In this document: positions 25,551 through 33,992 of the stretch, piece by piece
Layout: the number at the start of each line of letters is the position of its first letter
Position numbering within the stretch: the first letter of the stretch is position 1
Source: an uncultured Alphaproteobacteria bacterium
GTDB lineage: Bacteria; Pseudomonadota; Alphaproteobacteria; RF32; CAG-239
DNA: 64,000 nt
Direction: 5' to 3'
Assembly: GCA_934255405.1 (NCBI GenBank)
Contig: CAKQNT010000007.1
Span: 1 to 64,000, forward strand
Translations under genes and position numbers: made by a program
The notes under the pieces: generated by a model
What the model saw: the letters and a program-made list of their open reading frames with translations, nothing else
What the model was told of the DNA's origin: nothing
Database searches by the model: none

Positions 25551-26367
25551 TGCCGATGATTTTGGGGCAACCCGCGGCATAAATCAGGCGGTGGCCAAGG
25601 CGTATCATGAGGGGATATTGAATAGCACCAGCATTATGATTAGCCTTGATTTTGTTGCGGAGGCGCTGGAATTGGCTCAAAAAATGCCGAATTTAGACAT
25701 CGGTTTGCACCTTAACCTCACCAACGAGCGAGCAGTCTCAAACCCCAAGGATATTCCGCTTTTGGCTGATGAAAAGGGGCGCTTTAAGCATGGGTTTGTC
25801 AACTTGTTGCTGTTGTCGATATTTAGGTTTAGGCAGTTTCGGCGAGAGGTTGAATTAGAAACTCGCGCCCAGATAGAAAAGGCGCAAAAATATGGCATCA
25901 AGCTCAGCCATATCGACAGTCATCGCCATATTCATCATATTCCTCTGATTTTTGGCGTTGTCAAAAAACTGGCGCGAGAATATCAGATTCCCCGAATACG
26001 AGTGGTTAACGAAAATATATTCAATACCCTAAAGTCAAACCGAGACAAAAGCTATCTCAAAGACGGCGGATTGATTAAATATCTGGTGCTGAGGAGTCTG
26101 GCGCTGTGGAATCGTATTTGGTTTAGGCATAAGACAGATACATATTTTTACAGCATTTTGTACACTTGCAAACTTTCTCGGGAGCGGTTTAAGAATCTGC
26201 GTGTTCCGCAAGGATACAAGGCTATTGAAGTCGGTATCCATCCGGCAATGCCTGAGATTGACGAGAAATACAAATCAGAGCTGTTTGACCTAAATGTTTT
26301 GTCTCCATGGCGGAGCAAAGAACTGGAAACTTTGTTGGATAAGCATATTGCTGATGAAATCAGATGA
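25531..26367 (+). CDS. YdjC/ChbG-family carbohydrate deacetylase (NaxD-like)
   Basis: A 278-residue metal-dependent deacetylase of the YdjC family. Motifs: FNADDFGATRGINQAV at the start (metal Asp), LDIGLHLNLT (His) and LSHIDSHRHIHHIP (metal His pair). The family includes ChbG, hopanoid HpnK, and NaxD/LgmC, which deacetylate polyprenyl-phosphate-linked N-acetylhexosamines before transfer to lipid A. It overlaps the upstream GT2 gene by 20 bp and the downstream GtrA gene by ATGA, so the four proteins form one unit. HpnK is the alternative because squalene genes are also present. Confidence 0.85.
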   Translation: MVKKIFNADDFGATRGINQAVAKAYHEGILNSTSIMISLDFVAEALELAQKMPNLDIGLHLNLTNERAVSNPKDIPLLADEKGRFKHGFVNLLLLSIFRFRQFRREVELETRAQIEKAQKYGIKLSHIDSHRHIHHIPLIFGVVKKLAREYQIPRIRVVNENIFNTLKSNRDKSYLKDGGLIKYLVLRSLALWNRIWFRHKTDTYFYSILYTCKLSRERFKNLRVPQGYKAIEVGIHPAMPEIDEKYKSELFDLNVLSPWRSKELETLLDKHIADEIR

Positions 26368-26786
26368 TTAGACTTTATAAACTAATTGAAGCGATTTGGT
26401 TCAAGATTAATCAAAAAATCCGTTTTCTGCTGGTTGGCGGTTTTAATACTGTTTTTGCCTATGGAGTTTTTGCGGCTTTATACGAGTTAGCTCGTATAAA
26501 TTATAATTCCGCGCTGATTTTGCAATATTTTATTACCGTAAATGTGTCTTTTTTCACCATGCGATATTATGTTTTTCAAAGTCATGGCAATATCGGAGCA
26601 GAATACCTCAAGTCCTGGACGGTTTATATCGGAATGTATTTTTTTAATGCCTTTGCGCTGAATTTTTTTGTATGGATTTTGGGGCTGTATCCGTTGGTCG
26701 GACAGGCGGCGTATCTTGTAATTTCTACGGTGCTGACTTTTCTGTTGCACAAATACTATTCGTTCCGCGAGAAGCAAACAGCCTGA
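26364..26786 (+). CDS. GtrA family membrane protein
   Basis: A 140-residue protein with four hydrophobic segments and the GtrA opening FLLVGGFNTVFAYGVFAAL. GtrA proteins are thought to flip polyprenyl-phosphate sugars across the membrane. Its position at the end of the glycolipid cluster supports that role: the GT2 product is made inside and used outside by the GT39 enzyme. Confidence 0.9.
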   Translation: MIRLYKLIEAIWFKINQKIRFLLVGGFNTVFAYGVFAALYELARINYNSALILQYFITVNVSFFTMRYYVFQSHGNIGAEYLKSWTVYIGMYFFNAFALNFFVWILGLYPLVGQAAYLVISTVLTFLLHKYYSFREKQTA

Positions 26787-26830
26787 TATATCTTATTTTT
26801 TTTCTAGGCACATTGCAAGTTTTTGCTAAA

Positions 26831-26862
26831 AAAAGAGGTTGCATTTTTATGCAGCCTCTTTT
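26831..26862. terminator. Terminator hairpin within the direct repeat, copy 1
   Basis: AAAGAGGTTGCAT pairs with ATGCAGCCTCTTT around TTT, with flanking A and T tracts. It terminates the glycolipid operon. A near-copy is at 32108-32140. Confidence 0.8.
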
Positions 26863-26898
26863 GGATTTTATAAGAATATTTGTTTTTTGCTGAAAATA

Positions 26899-26927
26899 TA
26901 GACAAAACTCAAAATATGTGGTAAAAT
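26899..26927 (+). promoter_or_regulatory. Promoter candidate for KH-domain gene
   Basis: TAGACA (26899-26904), 17-nt spacer, TAAAAT (26922-26927), 34 bp before the ATG. Confidence 0.4.
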
Positions 26928-26961
26928 GCCTCCATACATTGCAACAAACAAGGAGATTAAA

Positions 26962-28629
26962 ATGGCTGAGAACCAGAACGAAAGTGATAAAGAAATTTAT
27001 TGGTGCAGCATTAATGCTACCAACAAGATTCTTGCAGACAAGATGGAGGCGCGTGGATACCAATTAAAACATGTAGGTAACAGCTGTTTTGAAAGCAGAA
27101 ATATCTATGTTATCAAAACAGAAGATGAGATTTTAACGCCTGAAGTCTTTGAAAAAATGCAACAAGATCTAGAAGAGTGCAAGTTAGAAGCTACAGAAGA
27201 CAAATTAAAAGCATTCGATCAGTATTTTGATGAACAATCAGTAGATAAAAATAAAGTTTATTCTCTTGTTAAAACAGGATACAATTATGATCAAACACGT
27301 ATTCAAAATAGTGATAAATACGAAACAGTAGCGGAAGACATCATTGCTTATACAGGGGATGGCCGCACAGGCTATCGCCATACATATCAAAGTTTGGTGT
27401 TTCACGTAGATCGAATAATAAATGATAAACGAAATTTTATTACAATAGAAGTACCGCAAAATATGATAGGTATGCTTGTTGGTAAAGGTGGTAGAAACAT
27501 TAAAAAACTCGAGGAAAGATTTGGAAAAAGATTTAGAGTTGTGCAATCGGCCAAAGAAAAAGAAGAACAAAAAATACAAAAGCATAAAGAGGATTTGCAA
27601 CAACTGCGCAGTGATGTGATAGACACCGTCGGCGACTTTGTTTTGACTGCCAACGAACAAGATTTGCAAAAAGCTGTCGTTGATTATATGGAAGTCAACA
27701 AACATTCTCTGCCTTTTATTCCTAGTGTTGAAGAGCTAAAAGGCATTTATGAGAGATTGTGCGAAGTAAAAGAGCTTAGAGTTGCCGAAGAAGCAGAAAG
27801 ACGTCAAATGGCATTGGAATCATTACAAATCGATATAGAATATTCCTTTGGTAAAGATATAGTATCTTTTTCCGACGCCGATGTTGCACAAAAAACGATT
27901 GATTATCTGAATGAAAATAAAGACAAGCTTCCGGTAAAACCCAACATGGAAGAGCTGAAAATCATGCAGCAAAATTTATTAACCGAAAGAGATGAACGAA
28001 TTGTAGAACAAAAACAAAGAAAGAAGTCTGCCAAAGAAAAAATGTATAGAGCGGCTGATAAAATTATTCACAATTTTGTTTATGAAAATGATCGTGCAAT
28101 GCCCTCTGATGAGGTGCTAAAAGCAGGCATTGCTGACTTCTTAGAGCATAATTCAGATGATTCAGATCTTGCGAAAGTAGCAGACAATACCGAAAAAGAA
28201 ATTATTTTGTTATTGCAAAAAGAAAGACATAAAGAGCAAGTGGCGGAGAAAAATTTTAATGATACTGCCACCAAAGTTCTGGAAAAATTTTTCCATGGCA
28301 ATGAAAGTCGCGGCCATGGAAAAAAATTTTTCAGTATTATGGGAGAAAACAAACAGGCAGCTGCTTATGATCAATTGGCAAACAGAATGATGGAAAAGTT
28401 GGGATTGTCGGCTGAAGAAGACTACCCTTTACCCACCATCAAATCTATTCAATATGATAAATGCCGTATAGGAATTGAGGATTTTGAGAAAAGATATTCA
28501 GGAACCTGGAGTTATGATGAATATAGCTTACCAGAAACGAAAAAAGAGCAACCGGCAGAGGCAAAAGAGCCTACTTTGGCTAACTTAGCCGCACTTTGGG
28601 GGGCAAAACTGAAAACTCCTAAAAGGTAA
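26962..28629 (+). CDS. KH-domain, coiled-coil putative RNA-binding protein
   Basis: A 555-residue protein of unknown family. A KH domain lies at about residues 152-190: ITIEVPQNMIGMLVGKGGRN, in which GKGG is the GxxG RNA-binding loop. It is followed by long charged helices (about 190-260, 340-440) and two similar segments, each a helix with a D-hydrophobic-V-AQK pattern and a KLPVKPxMEEL/SLPFIPSVEEL repeat, near residues 225-275 and 295-345. AAGGAGATTAAAATG fixes the start. The internal repeat suggests a tandem helical module. RNA binding is inferred from the KH motif only. Confidence 0.75.
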   Translation: MAENQNESDKEIYWCSINATNKILADKMEARGYQLKHVGNSCFESRNIYVIKTEDEILTPEVFEKMQQDLEECKLEATEDKLKAFDQYFDEQSVDKNKVYSLVKTGYNYDQTRIQNSDKYETVAEDIIAYTGDGRTGYRHTYQSLVFHVDRIINDKRNFITIEVPQNMIGMLVGKGGRNIKKLEERFGKRFRVVQSAKEKEEQKIQKHKEDLQQLRSDVIDTVGDFVLTANEQDLQKAVVDYMEVNKHSLPFIPSVEELKGIYERLCEVKELRVAEEAERRQMALESLQIDIEYSFGKDIVSFSDADVAQKTIDYLNENKDKLPVKPNMEELKIMQQNLLTERDERIVEQKQRKKSAKEKMYRAADKIIHNFVYENDRAMPSDEVLKAGIADFLEHNSDDSDLAKVADNTEKEIILLLQKERHKEQVAEKNFNDTATKVLEKFFHGNESRGHGKKFFSIMGENKQAAAYDQLANRMMEKLGLSAEEDYPLPTIKSIQYDKCRIGIEDFEKRYSGTWSYDEYSLPETKKEQPAEAKEPTLANLAALWGAKLKTPKR

Positions 28630-28650
28630 GATATACTTCATTCTTAATTA

Positions 28651-28692
28651 AAGGGCGGTAAGATTTCTTGCCGCTCTTTTGTTTTTCCTTGG
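28651..28692 (+). terminator. Terminator after KH-domain gene
   Basis: GCGGTAAG (28655-28662) pairs with CTTGCCGC (28667-28674) with one G-T pair, followed by TCTTTTGTTTTT. Confidence 0.75.
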
Positions 28693-28822
28693 CAGGCTTA
28701 TTAGGCAAAAAAGAGGTGAGCCAGACTTGAGAAAAATCGCCAGAACTTCGGTCATTAAAATCAACTTAGTATTTTATGTCATATGCAGTGCTAATGCCGT
28801 TGAGAACACAAGGATTTAAGAA

Positions 28823-29200
28823 ATGACACAGATTTTTGGCCGAGCGTGGCTGTTAGGTCACATTGATTACGTTTGGAATAATCGGCACAAGCTACAAAAC
28901 AGACATTGTGCCGAATTTGTTGTTACAGGGTTTGTTATCAATTCCTTCGTCTGCCCTTATTATGGCTACGCGATTGATAAAATAACCCTCGGAAACCTAA
29001 TCAAACTATGGAACAATGGCTTTACTTATAAAGATTTTCCATTAGTTAACTACCGAATATCCCATGGCGATAGTTCCACCAACATCGCCTACATCTACCG
29101 CGGCAAGGTTTTTAGTCATAGATTTCCTTATTCAGATCCAGATAAATACATTCCAACGGAGGAAGTGAGGAAGATTTTAAAAGATTTGCGGAAGCTATGA
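28823..29200 (+). CDS. Orphan hypothetical protein
   Basis: A 125-residue protein with no recognisable motif. It is aromatic- and basic-rich, with SFVCPYYGYAIDKITLGN in the middle. AGGATTTAAGAA precedes the ATG. It sits in the accessory island between the KH gene and the ATPase pair, preceded by about 190 bp of noncoding DNA. Confidence 0.6.
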   Translation: MTQIFGRAWLLGHIDYVWNNRHKLQNRHCAEFVVTGFVINSFVCPYYGYAIDKITLGNLIKLWNNGFTYKDFPLVNYRISHGDSSTNIAYIYRGKVFSHRFPYSDPDKYIPTEEVRKILKDLRKL

Positions 29201-29318
29201 ATAATGCCAATTATTCATACAATCTTATATAAAGTAAAAATATTTAAAAACTTAATATTACTTGTTGCATTTTTTTTATACACACGTATATTACTACTAT
29301 AATTTCGCGGAAATAGAT

Positions 29319-30428
29319 ATGGAAAAGAAAGATAATTTGGGTTGCTTAAAACGCATAAAAATAAAAGGGTTTAAGTCTATTTCTACCCTGAGCATTGATA
29401 TTGCTCCACTGAATATTATTGTCGGTCCAAATGGTGTTGGTAAAAGTAATTTTGTAGGGATTTTTGACTTATTATATAACATAGGTGCAAAACAGCTTCA
29501 AAAATATATAGCTATAAATGGAGGAGCAAATCGTTTCTTGCATTTTGGTTCTAAAATTACAAACAATGTCTCCATTCAACTAGATTTTTCTATTAATCAG
29601 TATATATGTAATCTTGTTTATGCTGTTGGAAATAAGTTTATATTTGAAAAAGAAGAAGGTTGCGTTAAAGGAGATTATGTTCCTAAATGTATTGATTTTA
29701 CAAAATATGGAGAAGAAGAAACATCCCTTAATGCAACGTCATATTCAATTGCAGGATATATTAAAACATATTTAAGCGGTTTGAAAAAGTATCATTTTCA
29801 CGATACAACAAAAGAAAGTCCTTTGAAACAATCAGCCAATAAACGAGACAATATGCAACTTCGTGGAAATGGTTCTAATCTTGCTGCTATGTTATATAAG
29901 TTTAAGAATAATGAAAAATATAAATATGATTATAATCAAATAGTTAAAACAATAAGGCTTGTAGCCCCATTTTTTGATGATTTCATATTAGAACCAGATG
30001 AAAACGATAATATTTTATTGGCTTGGAAGCACCAAGATTCAGATGAGCATTTTGATTGTTTTGATTTTTCTGACGGCACGTTAAGATTTATTGCTTTGGT
30101 AACTTTACTGCTACAACCTAATGAATTTATTCCTCAAACAATATTAATTGATGAACCAGAATTGGGCTTACATCCATATGCACTAAAAATATTAGCTGAA
30201 TTATTTAAGAATGTTACAAGAAATGGAAAGCAAATTATAGCAACTTCCCAATCGGTATCTTTCATTAATGAATTTAGCTATGAAGATATAATAATTGCCG
30301 ATAGAATTAACGGACAATCTGTTTTTCGTCGTTTAGATAAAGAAGAAGTGCAAAATTGGCTAGATGAGTTTGCTATGGGAGATATTTGGGCTCGCAATAT
30401 TATCGGAGGTATGCCAAATGACTTTTAA
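29319..30428 (+). CDS. AAA_21/RecF-like ATPase of a putative defence pair
   Basis: A 369-residue ABC/RecF-type ATPase. Residues 9-30 (LKRIKIKGFKSISTLSID) are the typical AAA_15/21 start, Walker A is VGPNGVGKSN, the signature-like region contains DFSDGTLRF and Walker B is ILIDEPELGLHP; IIATSQSVSFINEF follows as the switch. The DNA is much more AT-rich than core genes here. The DUF4276 gene starts inside its 3' end. ATPase plus TOPRIM-like partner is the layout of PARIS and related anti-phage systems. I prefer ATG 29319 to the longer frame at 29262. Confidence 0.85.
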   Translation: MEKKDNLGCLKRIKIKGFKSISTLSIDIAPLNIIVGPNGVGKSNFVGIFDLLYNIGAKQLQKYIAINGGANRFLHFGSKITNNVSIQLDFSINQYICNLVYAVGNKFIFEKEEGCVKGDYVPKCIDFTKYGEEETSLNATSYSIAGYIKTYLSGLKKYHFHDTTKESPLKQSANKRDNMQLRGNGSNLAAMLYKFKNNEKYKYDYNQIVKTIRLVAPFFDDFILEPDENDNILLAWKHQDSDEHFDCFDFSDGTLRFIALVTLLLQPNEFIPQTILIDEPELGLHPYALKILAELFKNVTRNGKQIIATSQSVSFINEFSYEDIIIADRINGQSVFRRLDKEEVQNWLDEFAMGDIWARNIIGGMPNDF

Positions 30429-31008
30429 AAATATCTCAGTCATTTGTGAGGGAACCACAGAAAGTGATTTTATTAAATATTTAAGCCGTGTCTATTTTGT
30501 TCCTAAGCGTATTTGCCTTAAGCCAATAATTATGGATGGTAATGTATCTATAGATAGACTTGTTTATTTTGTTCATAAAGCTAATTATCCAATCTCAACT
30601 ACATTTGTGGATTATTATGGTATTAAAGGTAATCCTCAAGAGAGTTGTGAAGAGTTAGAAGCTCTTTTAAAAGAAAAAGTTAAAAAAGAACATTTCATTC
30701 CTTATTTGCAAAAACATGAGACAGAAGCACTATGGTTTTCAAATATAGATGTTATTAGTGAAGTGAAGAATGCAACATCAGCTCAACAAAAAAAATTACA
30801 GACTATAATTTCTAACTACCCTAATCCTGAAGATATAAATAACAGCAGAGAGACAGCTCCTTCAAAACGTTTAATGTCTATTTTCAGTAATTATAATAAA
30901 ATTATAGATGGTAATAGTATTGCACAAAACATCTCTATTGAGGAAATTAAATTTAAATGTCCTCGTTTTGCTAATTGGTTATCTCAAATAGAACGAGAAG
31001 TATACTAA
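30418..31008 (+). CDS. DUF4276-like (TOPRIM-fold) partner of the ATPase
   Basis: A 196-residue protein matching the DUF4276 pattern: an opening strand ICEGTTESDFIKYL with the acidic Glu, TTFVDYYGIKG with the next Asp, and the HETEALWFSN motif. These are the spaced acidic positions of a TOPRIM-like nuclease. Its ATG at 30418 overlaps the ATPase stop by 11 bp, so they are translated together. By analogy with AriB of PARIS it would be the toxic effector released when the ATPase senses a phage; that is inference. Confidence 0.78.
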   Translation: MTFKNISVICEGTTESDFIKYLSRVYFVPKRICLKPIIMDGNVSIDRLVYFVHKANYPISTTFVDYYGIKGNPQESCEELEALLKEKVKKEHFIPYLQKHETEALWFSNIDVISEVKNATSAQQKKLQTIISNYPNPEDINNSRETAPSKRLMSIFSNYNKIIDGNSIAQNISIEEIKFKCPRFANWLSQIEREVY

Positions 31009-31127
31009 AGCAAGACTAAGAAATTCTTGTATGATAAAAATAAAGCTCTACCGAATTATTTAATTTAATTCAAAATGTTAAACAATCCTCTTCATCCCAA
31101 CAAAGTTTAACATTTTTAAATTTAGGA

Positions 31128-31756
31128 TTATTTTTTGTTCTTTTCCATTTCTTTGGCAAGCTCATTTACGAGCTGCGTATCACGGTCTTTGTATGCTTGC
31201 ACCAAAGGAGCATAATATCTTGCGCTTTTGCCTTCACCGACATAAGGAATACGAATAATACTGGATGCTTTTCTTCCTTGCGCATAGCCAGTAATGTGGC
31301 ATAAGAAATTCCAAGAACACTTGCAGTTTGCTTCATATTAAGCCATTTCGTTTTCATCGCAATTTCAAGCTCGGTCTTACTCTTCGTTGTATCCATATTA
31401 TTAAGATATAGAATTTCTAATTCTGAAGCACAATCATTGATTTTATGTGCCTTTAAGACTTTTATAAAGCTATGGATGGATTTATTAGCCATTTTAACCA
31501 TTCTTGCTCCGAAAAGCATCTGGCTGATTTTAGCTTTAGTCGGAAGAACAATGTCATTGATTTTGAAATCGGTTAAAAAGAACATATTTTTCCAATTAAC
31601 CGCAGTAAAATTGACCTCTTCAAAGAATACTTTGCCTTCAAAGATATTATTTTCAAAGGAGCTCTTTAAGAATGATATGTTTGATAAACGGAGGTTGGCA
31701 TTCTTGGCAAATCTGCAATCCTTTAATATCAAGGCATTACTCATGCCTTCTTTCAT
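31128..31756 (-). pseudogene. Frameshifted pentapeptide-like / HTH protein remnant
   Basis: The open frame 31166-31756 encodes a pentapeptide-like N-terminal part (ALILKDCRFAKNANLRLSN, SSFENNIFEGKVFF) and a C-terminal HTH (WLNMKQTASVLGISYATLLA). Near 31265 the sensible reading moves to another frame: IIRIPYVGEGKSARYYAPLV then TQLVNELAKEMEKNKK to a stop at 31128. A typical excisionase-like HTH continues in exactly that way. Upstream of the first ATG the frame still reads pentapeptide-like until a stop near 31810, so the 5' end is lost too. Confidence 0.65.
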
Positions 31757-32152
31757 GTCATCAAGAGTAACATCCGAATTAAAGATAACAGCTTTGATGA
31801 AACGACTTTAGGGCTGTTAGATATTGCAACTCAAGCAGGAAATATCTTTGATAAGTCGCAGAATCTTGAACTAAAGAGATTGTTGTTGAAATTTGTCTTT
31901 GAGAGCCTGACTTTAACCGAAGGCGTATTAACTTATAAACTGAAGTTTCCGTTTAATGAATTTGTTAATAGTAACATTTTGACGGCACAGGCTGCCAAAG
32001 CATACGAACCGAACCAAACTATTGCAAATCAAGGCTTAACTGAACATGGTAACGAAAATGTACAGTTCGGGTATTTAAAATCGTTAGAACCGCAAGTTTT
32101 TGCTAAAAAAAGAGGTTACATTGAAAAATGCAGCCTCTTTCAAAATTGGTGA
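31757..32152 (+). pseudogene. C-terminal remnant of a large serine recombinase
   Basis: Reading the plus strand from 31757 gives an open frame (DETTLGLLDIATQAGNIF, then KRLLLKFVFESLTLTEG, TYKLKFPFNEFVNSNI) that resembles the extreme C-terminus of large serine recombinases, where a conserved helix KRxLLxxVFxxL is followed by FPF/FD-type residues. No catalytic Ser domain is left: upstream DNA is the oppositely oriented remnant. It reads through the second direct repeat and stops at 32152. The family call rests on a short stretch. Confidence 0.5.
32092..32140. repeat. Direct repeat copy 2 with hairpin
   Basis: Bases 32092-32117 repeat 26815-26840 exactly. The following hairpin AAGAGGTTACATT / AATGCAGCCTCTT is a mutated version of the one at 26831-26862. 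Confidence 0.75.
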
Positions 32153-32222
32153 TCCCAACCAGAATCGAACTGGTGTTCTCGCCGTGAGAGGGCGATGTCC
32201 TAGGCCGCTAGACGATGGGACC
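32147..32222 (-). tRNA. tRNA-Glu (anticodon CUC)
   Basis: A 76-nt tRNA with encoded CCA. The acceptor arm GGTCCCA pairs with TGGGATC, the anticodon loop CTCTCAC gives CTC, and the T arm reads CCAGTTCGATTCTGG. It abuts the right edge of the putative island. Confidence 0.95.
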
Positions 32223-32306
32223 ATAACCATAAGACATCACCTTAATAATCTAAAAAAAATTAACTTGCAAGAAGTTTTTTGCAATTTTATTAAAAATCCT
32301 CAATTG

Positions 32307-33881
32307 TTATTGCACATGGTTTAGCATATATACGTTGTCAAATCCCCGCTGTGCCAGAATCTGATAAGCGATATAGGCTCCGTAGCCGCTGTTGTCGTAC
32401 AATGCCATTTTCTTGTTTTTGGGCAGTAGCGGATAACTTTCGCGCAGATATGGCAACGGAAAGTTTATGGCTCCGGGCTGATGACCTCTGGCGAAGCTTT
32501 CCGGAGAGCGAATGTCCACCAGCAAAGTGTCTTTGTCAATTGCAGAAAGAGTGTGCAACTTGCCGGATAAGACTTCTTGCGCCAGAGAGCCGAGATTGTT
32601 TAGGGCGTCTTTGGCATTTGCAAATGGCGGAGAATATGCAACCTCCAGATTTATTAAATCACTTATTGAGCCGCCCCGCTGAATAAGAGCGCTTACGGCA
32701 TTAATCCGTTCCGGCACTCCGGCCTTGCCGACTGCTTGAAAACCCAATATTTGCCCATCTGCGGCAAACAGCAGCTTGAGGTGTAGTTTTTGCGCGTTGG
32801 GATAATATCCGGCATGATTGTTTTGCCGCAGATACAAACGATGATATTTTATTCCTGCCGCTTGTAATTTTGCCTCTGAACATCCGGTTGTCGCCGCGAT
32901 GTAATCAAAAACCTTAATAATATCTGTGCCGATAAAATTAGAAAATTCGCCTTTTTCTCCACAAATATGGTCTGCGGCAACCCGAGCTTGTTTGAGGGCT
33001 GAAGATGCGTTGCTCCAGCGCTCGGGACGGTTGGTGATTTTGTTGATAATCTCCACATTATCGCCACAGGCGTAGATATCGGCATCGTTAGTTTGCATAA
33101 ATTTGTTGGTTTTGATGCCGCCGCTTTGCCCAACTCCCAAATCCGCCATAATCGGGAGTTTAATATCCGGTTTGTTTCCGGTGGCGATAATTGCCATATC
33201 GTATTTTAGCTTTTTCCCGCTGCTTAGCTTGACCTCTGTAGAGCCAAATGATCGAACTTGCGTGTTGAGATAGAGTTTTATTCCTTTGTCCTGAAGCTCT
33301 TGTTCAACAATTTCTGCCATATCCTTATCCATGTTTGGCAAAATATGGTTGCTCATATCAATCAGATATACTTTTGCCTTGAGCGCAGAAAAAGCCTCGG
33401 CGGCTTCAATGCCGACACTGCCGGCGCCCAGAATCAGAACTCGCAAAGCGCCGGTGCCAAAATAATAATCGCGAATTTTGCCAATGCCAGAAATCGAACG
33501 AATTGTAAATATATTGTCTCCCAAAATTCCATTGATATCCGGCCTTAGTTGCAAGGCGCCGGTAGCAATTATGAGCTTGTCATAAGTCTCGGATTGGTGG
33601 TTGAGTATCATCACTCTTTTTTCGGAGCGATCAATTCCTATCACTTCATTTTCCAAGCGAACATCTATACGAAAAACGTCGCGCATTTGTTCGATTGTTG
33701 CGCCGATTAATTCGTCTTTACTCTTAATCAAACCCGCAAGCAAATAGGTGAGTCCGCAGTTTGCAACCGCAAATTCATCGCTTTTTTCCAGCACAATGAT
33801 TTGCGCTTTTTCGTTCATTCGTCGTAGTCTGGTTGCGGCAGAAATTCCGGCGCTGCCGCCGCCGATAATCACTACTTTCAT
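32307..33881 (-). CDS. CoA-disulfide-reductase-like flavoprotein with rhodanese domain
   Basis: A 524-residue protein: a pyridine-nucleotide disulfide oxidoreductase (1-435) fused to a rhodanese domain (about 440-524). VVIIGGGSAGISAATRLRR binds FAD, Cys42 in VANCGLTYLLAG is the single redox Cys of the CoA-disulfide/persulfide reductase group, and VLILGAGSVGIEAAEA binds NAD(P)H. The rhodanese active-site loop reads ALYDNSGYGAYIAY with no Cys where CxxGxRS is expected, so this domain cannot carry a persulfide in the normal way. Related CoADR-RHD enzymes reduce CoA disulfide or polysulfide. Confidence 0.88.
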   Translation of the reverse strand: MKVVIIGGGSAGISAATRLRRMNEKAQIIVLEKSDEFAVANCGLTYLLAGLIKSKDELIGATIEQMRDVFRIDVRLENEVIGIDRSEKRVMILNHQSETYDKLIIATGALQLRPDINGILGDNIFTIRSISGIGKIRDYYFGTGALRVLILGAGSVGIEAAEAFSALKAKVYLIDMSNHILPNMDKDMAEIVEQELQDKGIKLYLNTQVRSFGSTEVKLSSGKKLKYDMAIIATGNKPDIKLPIMADLGVGQSGGIKTNKFMQTNDADIYACGDNVEIINKITNRPERWSNASSALKQARVAADHICGEKGEFSNFIGTDIIKVFDYIAATTGCSEAKLQAAGIKYHRLYLRQNNHAGYYPNAQKLHLKLLFAADGQILGFQAVGKAGVPERINAVSALIQRGGSISDLINLEVAYSPPFANAKDALNNLGSLAQEVLSGKLHTLSAIDKDTLLVDIRSPESFARGHQPGAINFPLPYLRESYPLLPKNKKMALYDNSGYGAYIAYQILAQRGFDNVYMLNHVQ

Positions 33882-33963
33882 TGCGTTGACCTCCTTTTAT
33901 GATTTTAAATATCGACTAAACGGCAAATTTTAAGAGGCGGAACCAAAATAAAGGATTTTTTGC

Positions 33964-33992
33964 TTGACTCTTCCAAATAAAACTAATATAAA
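33964..33992 (+). promoter_or_regulatory. Promoter of the ffh operon
   Basis: TTGACT (33964-33969), 17-nt spacer, TATAAA (33987-33992). Transcription would start near 34000, giving a leader of roughly 105 nt. Confidence 0.65.

Larger units (their letters stand above)
26815..32140. mobile_element. Putative accessory island between direct repeats
   Basis: A 26-bp sequence at 26815-26840, starting GCAAGTTTTTGC, recurs without mismatch at 32092-32117, and each copy runs into the same hairpin. The 5.3 kb between them holds a KH-domain gene, an orphan gene, an AT-rich ATPase/DUF4276 pair, a decayed pentapeptide/HTH gene and the tail of a serine recombinase, and ends next to tRNA-Glu. Island status is inference; the repeats could also simply be duplicated terminators. 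Confidence 0.4.
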
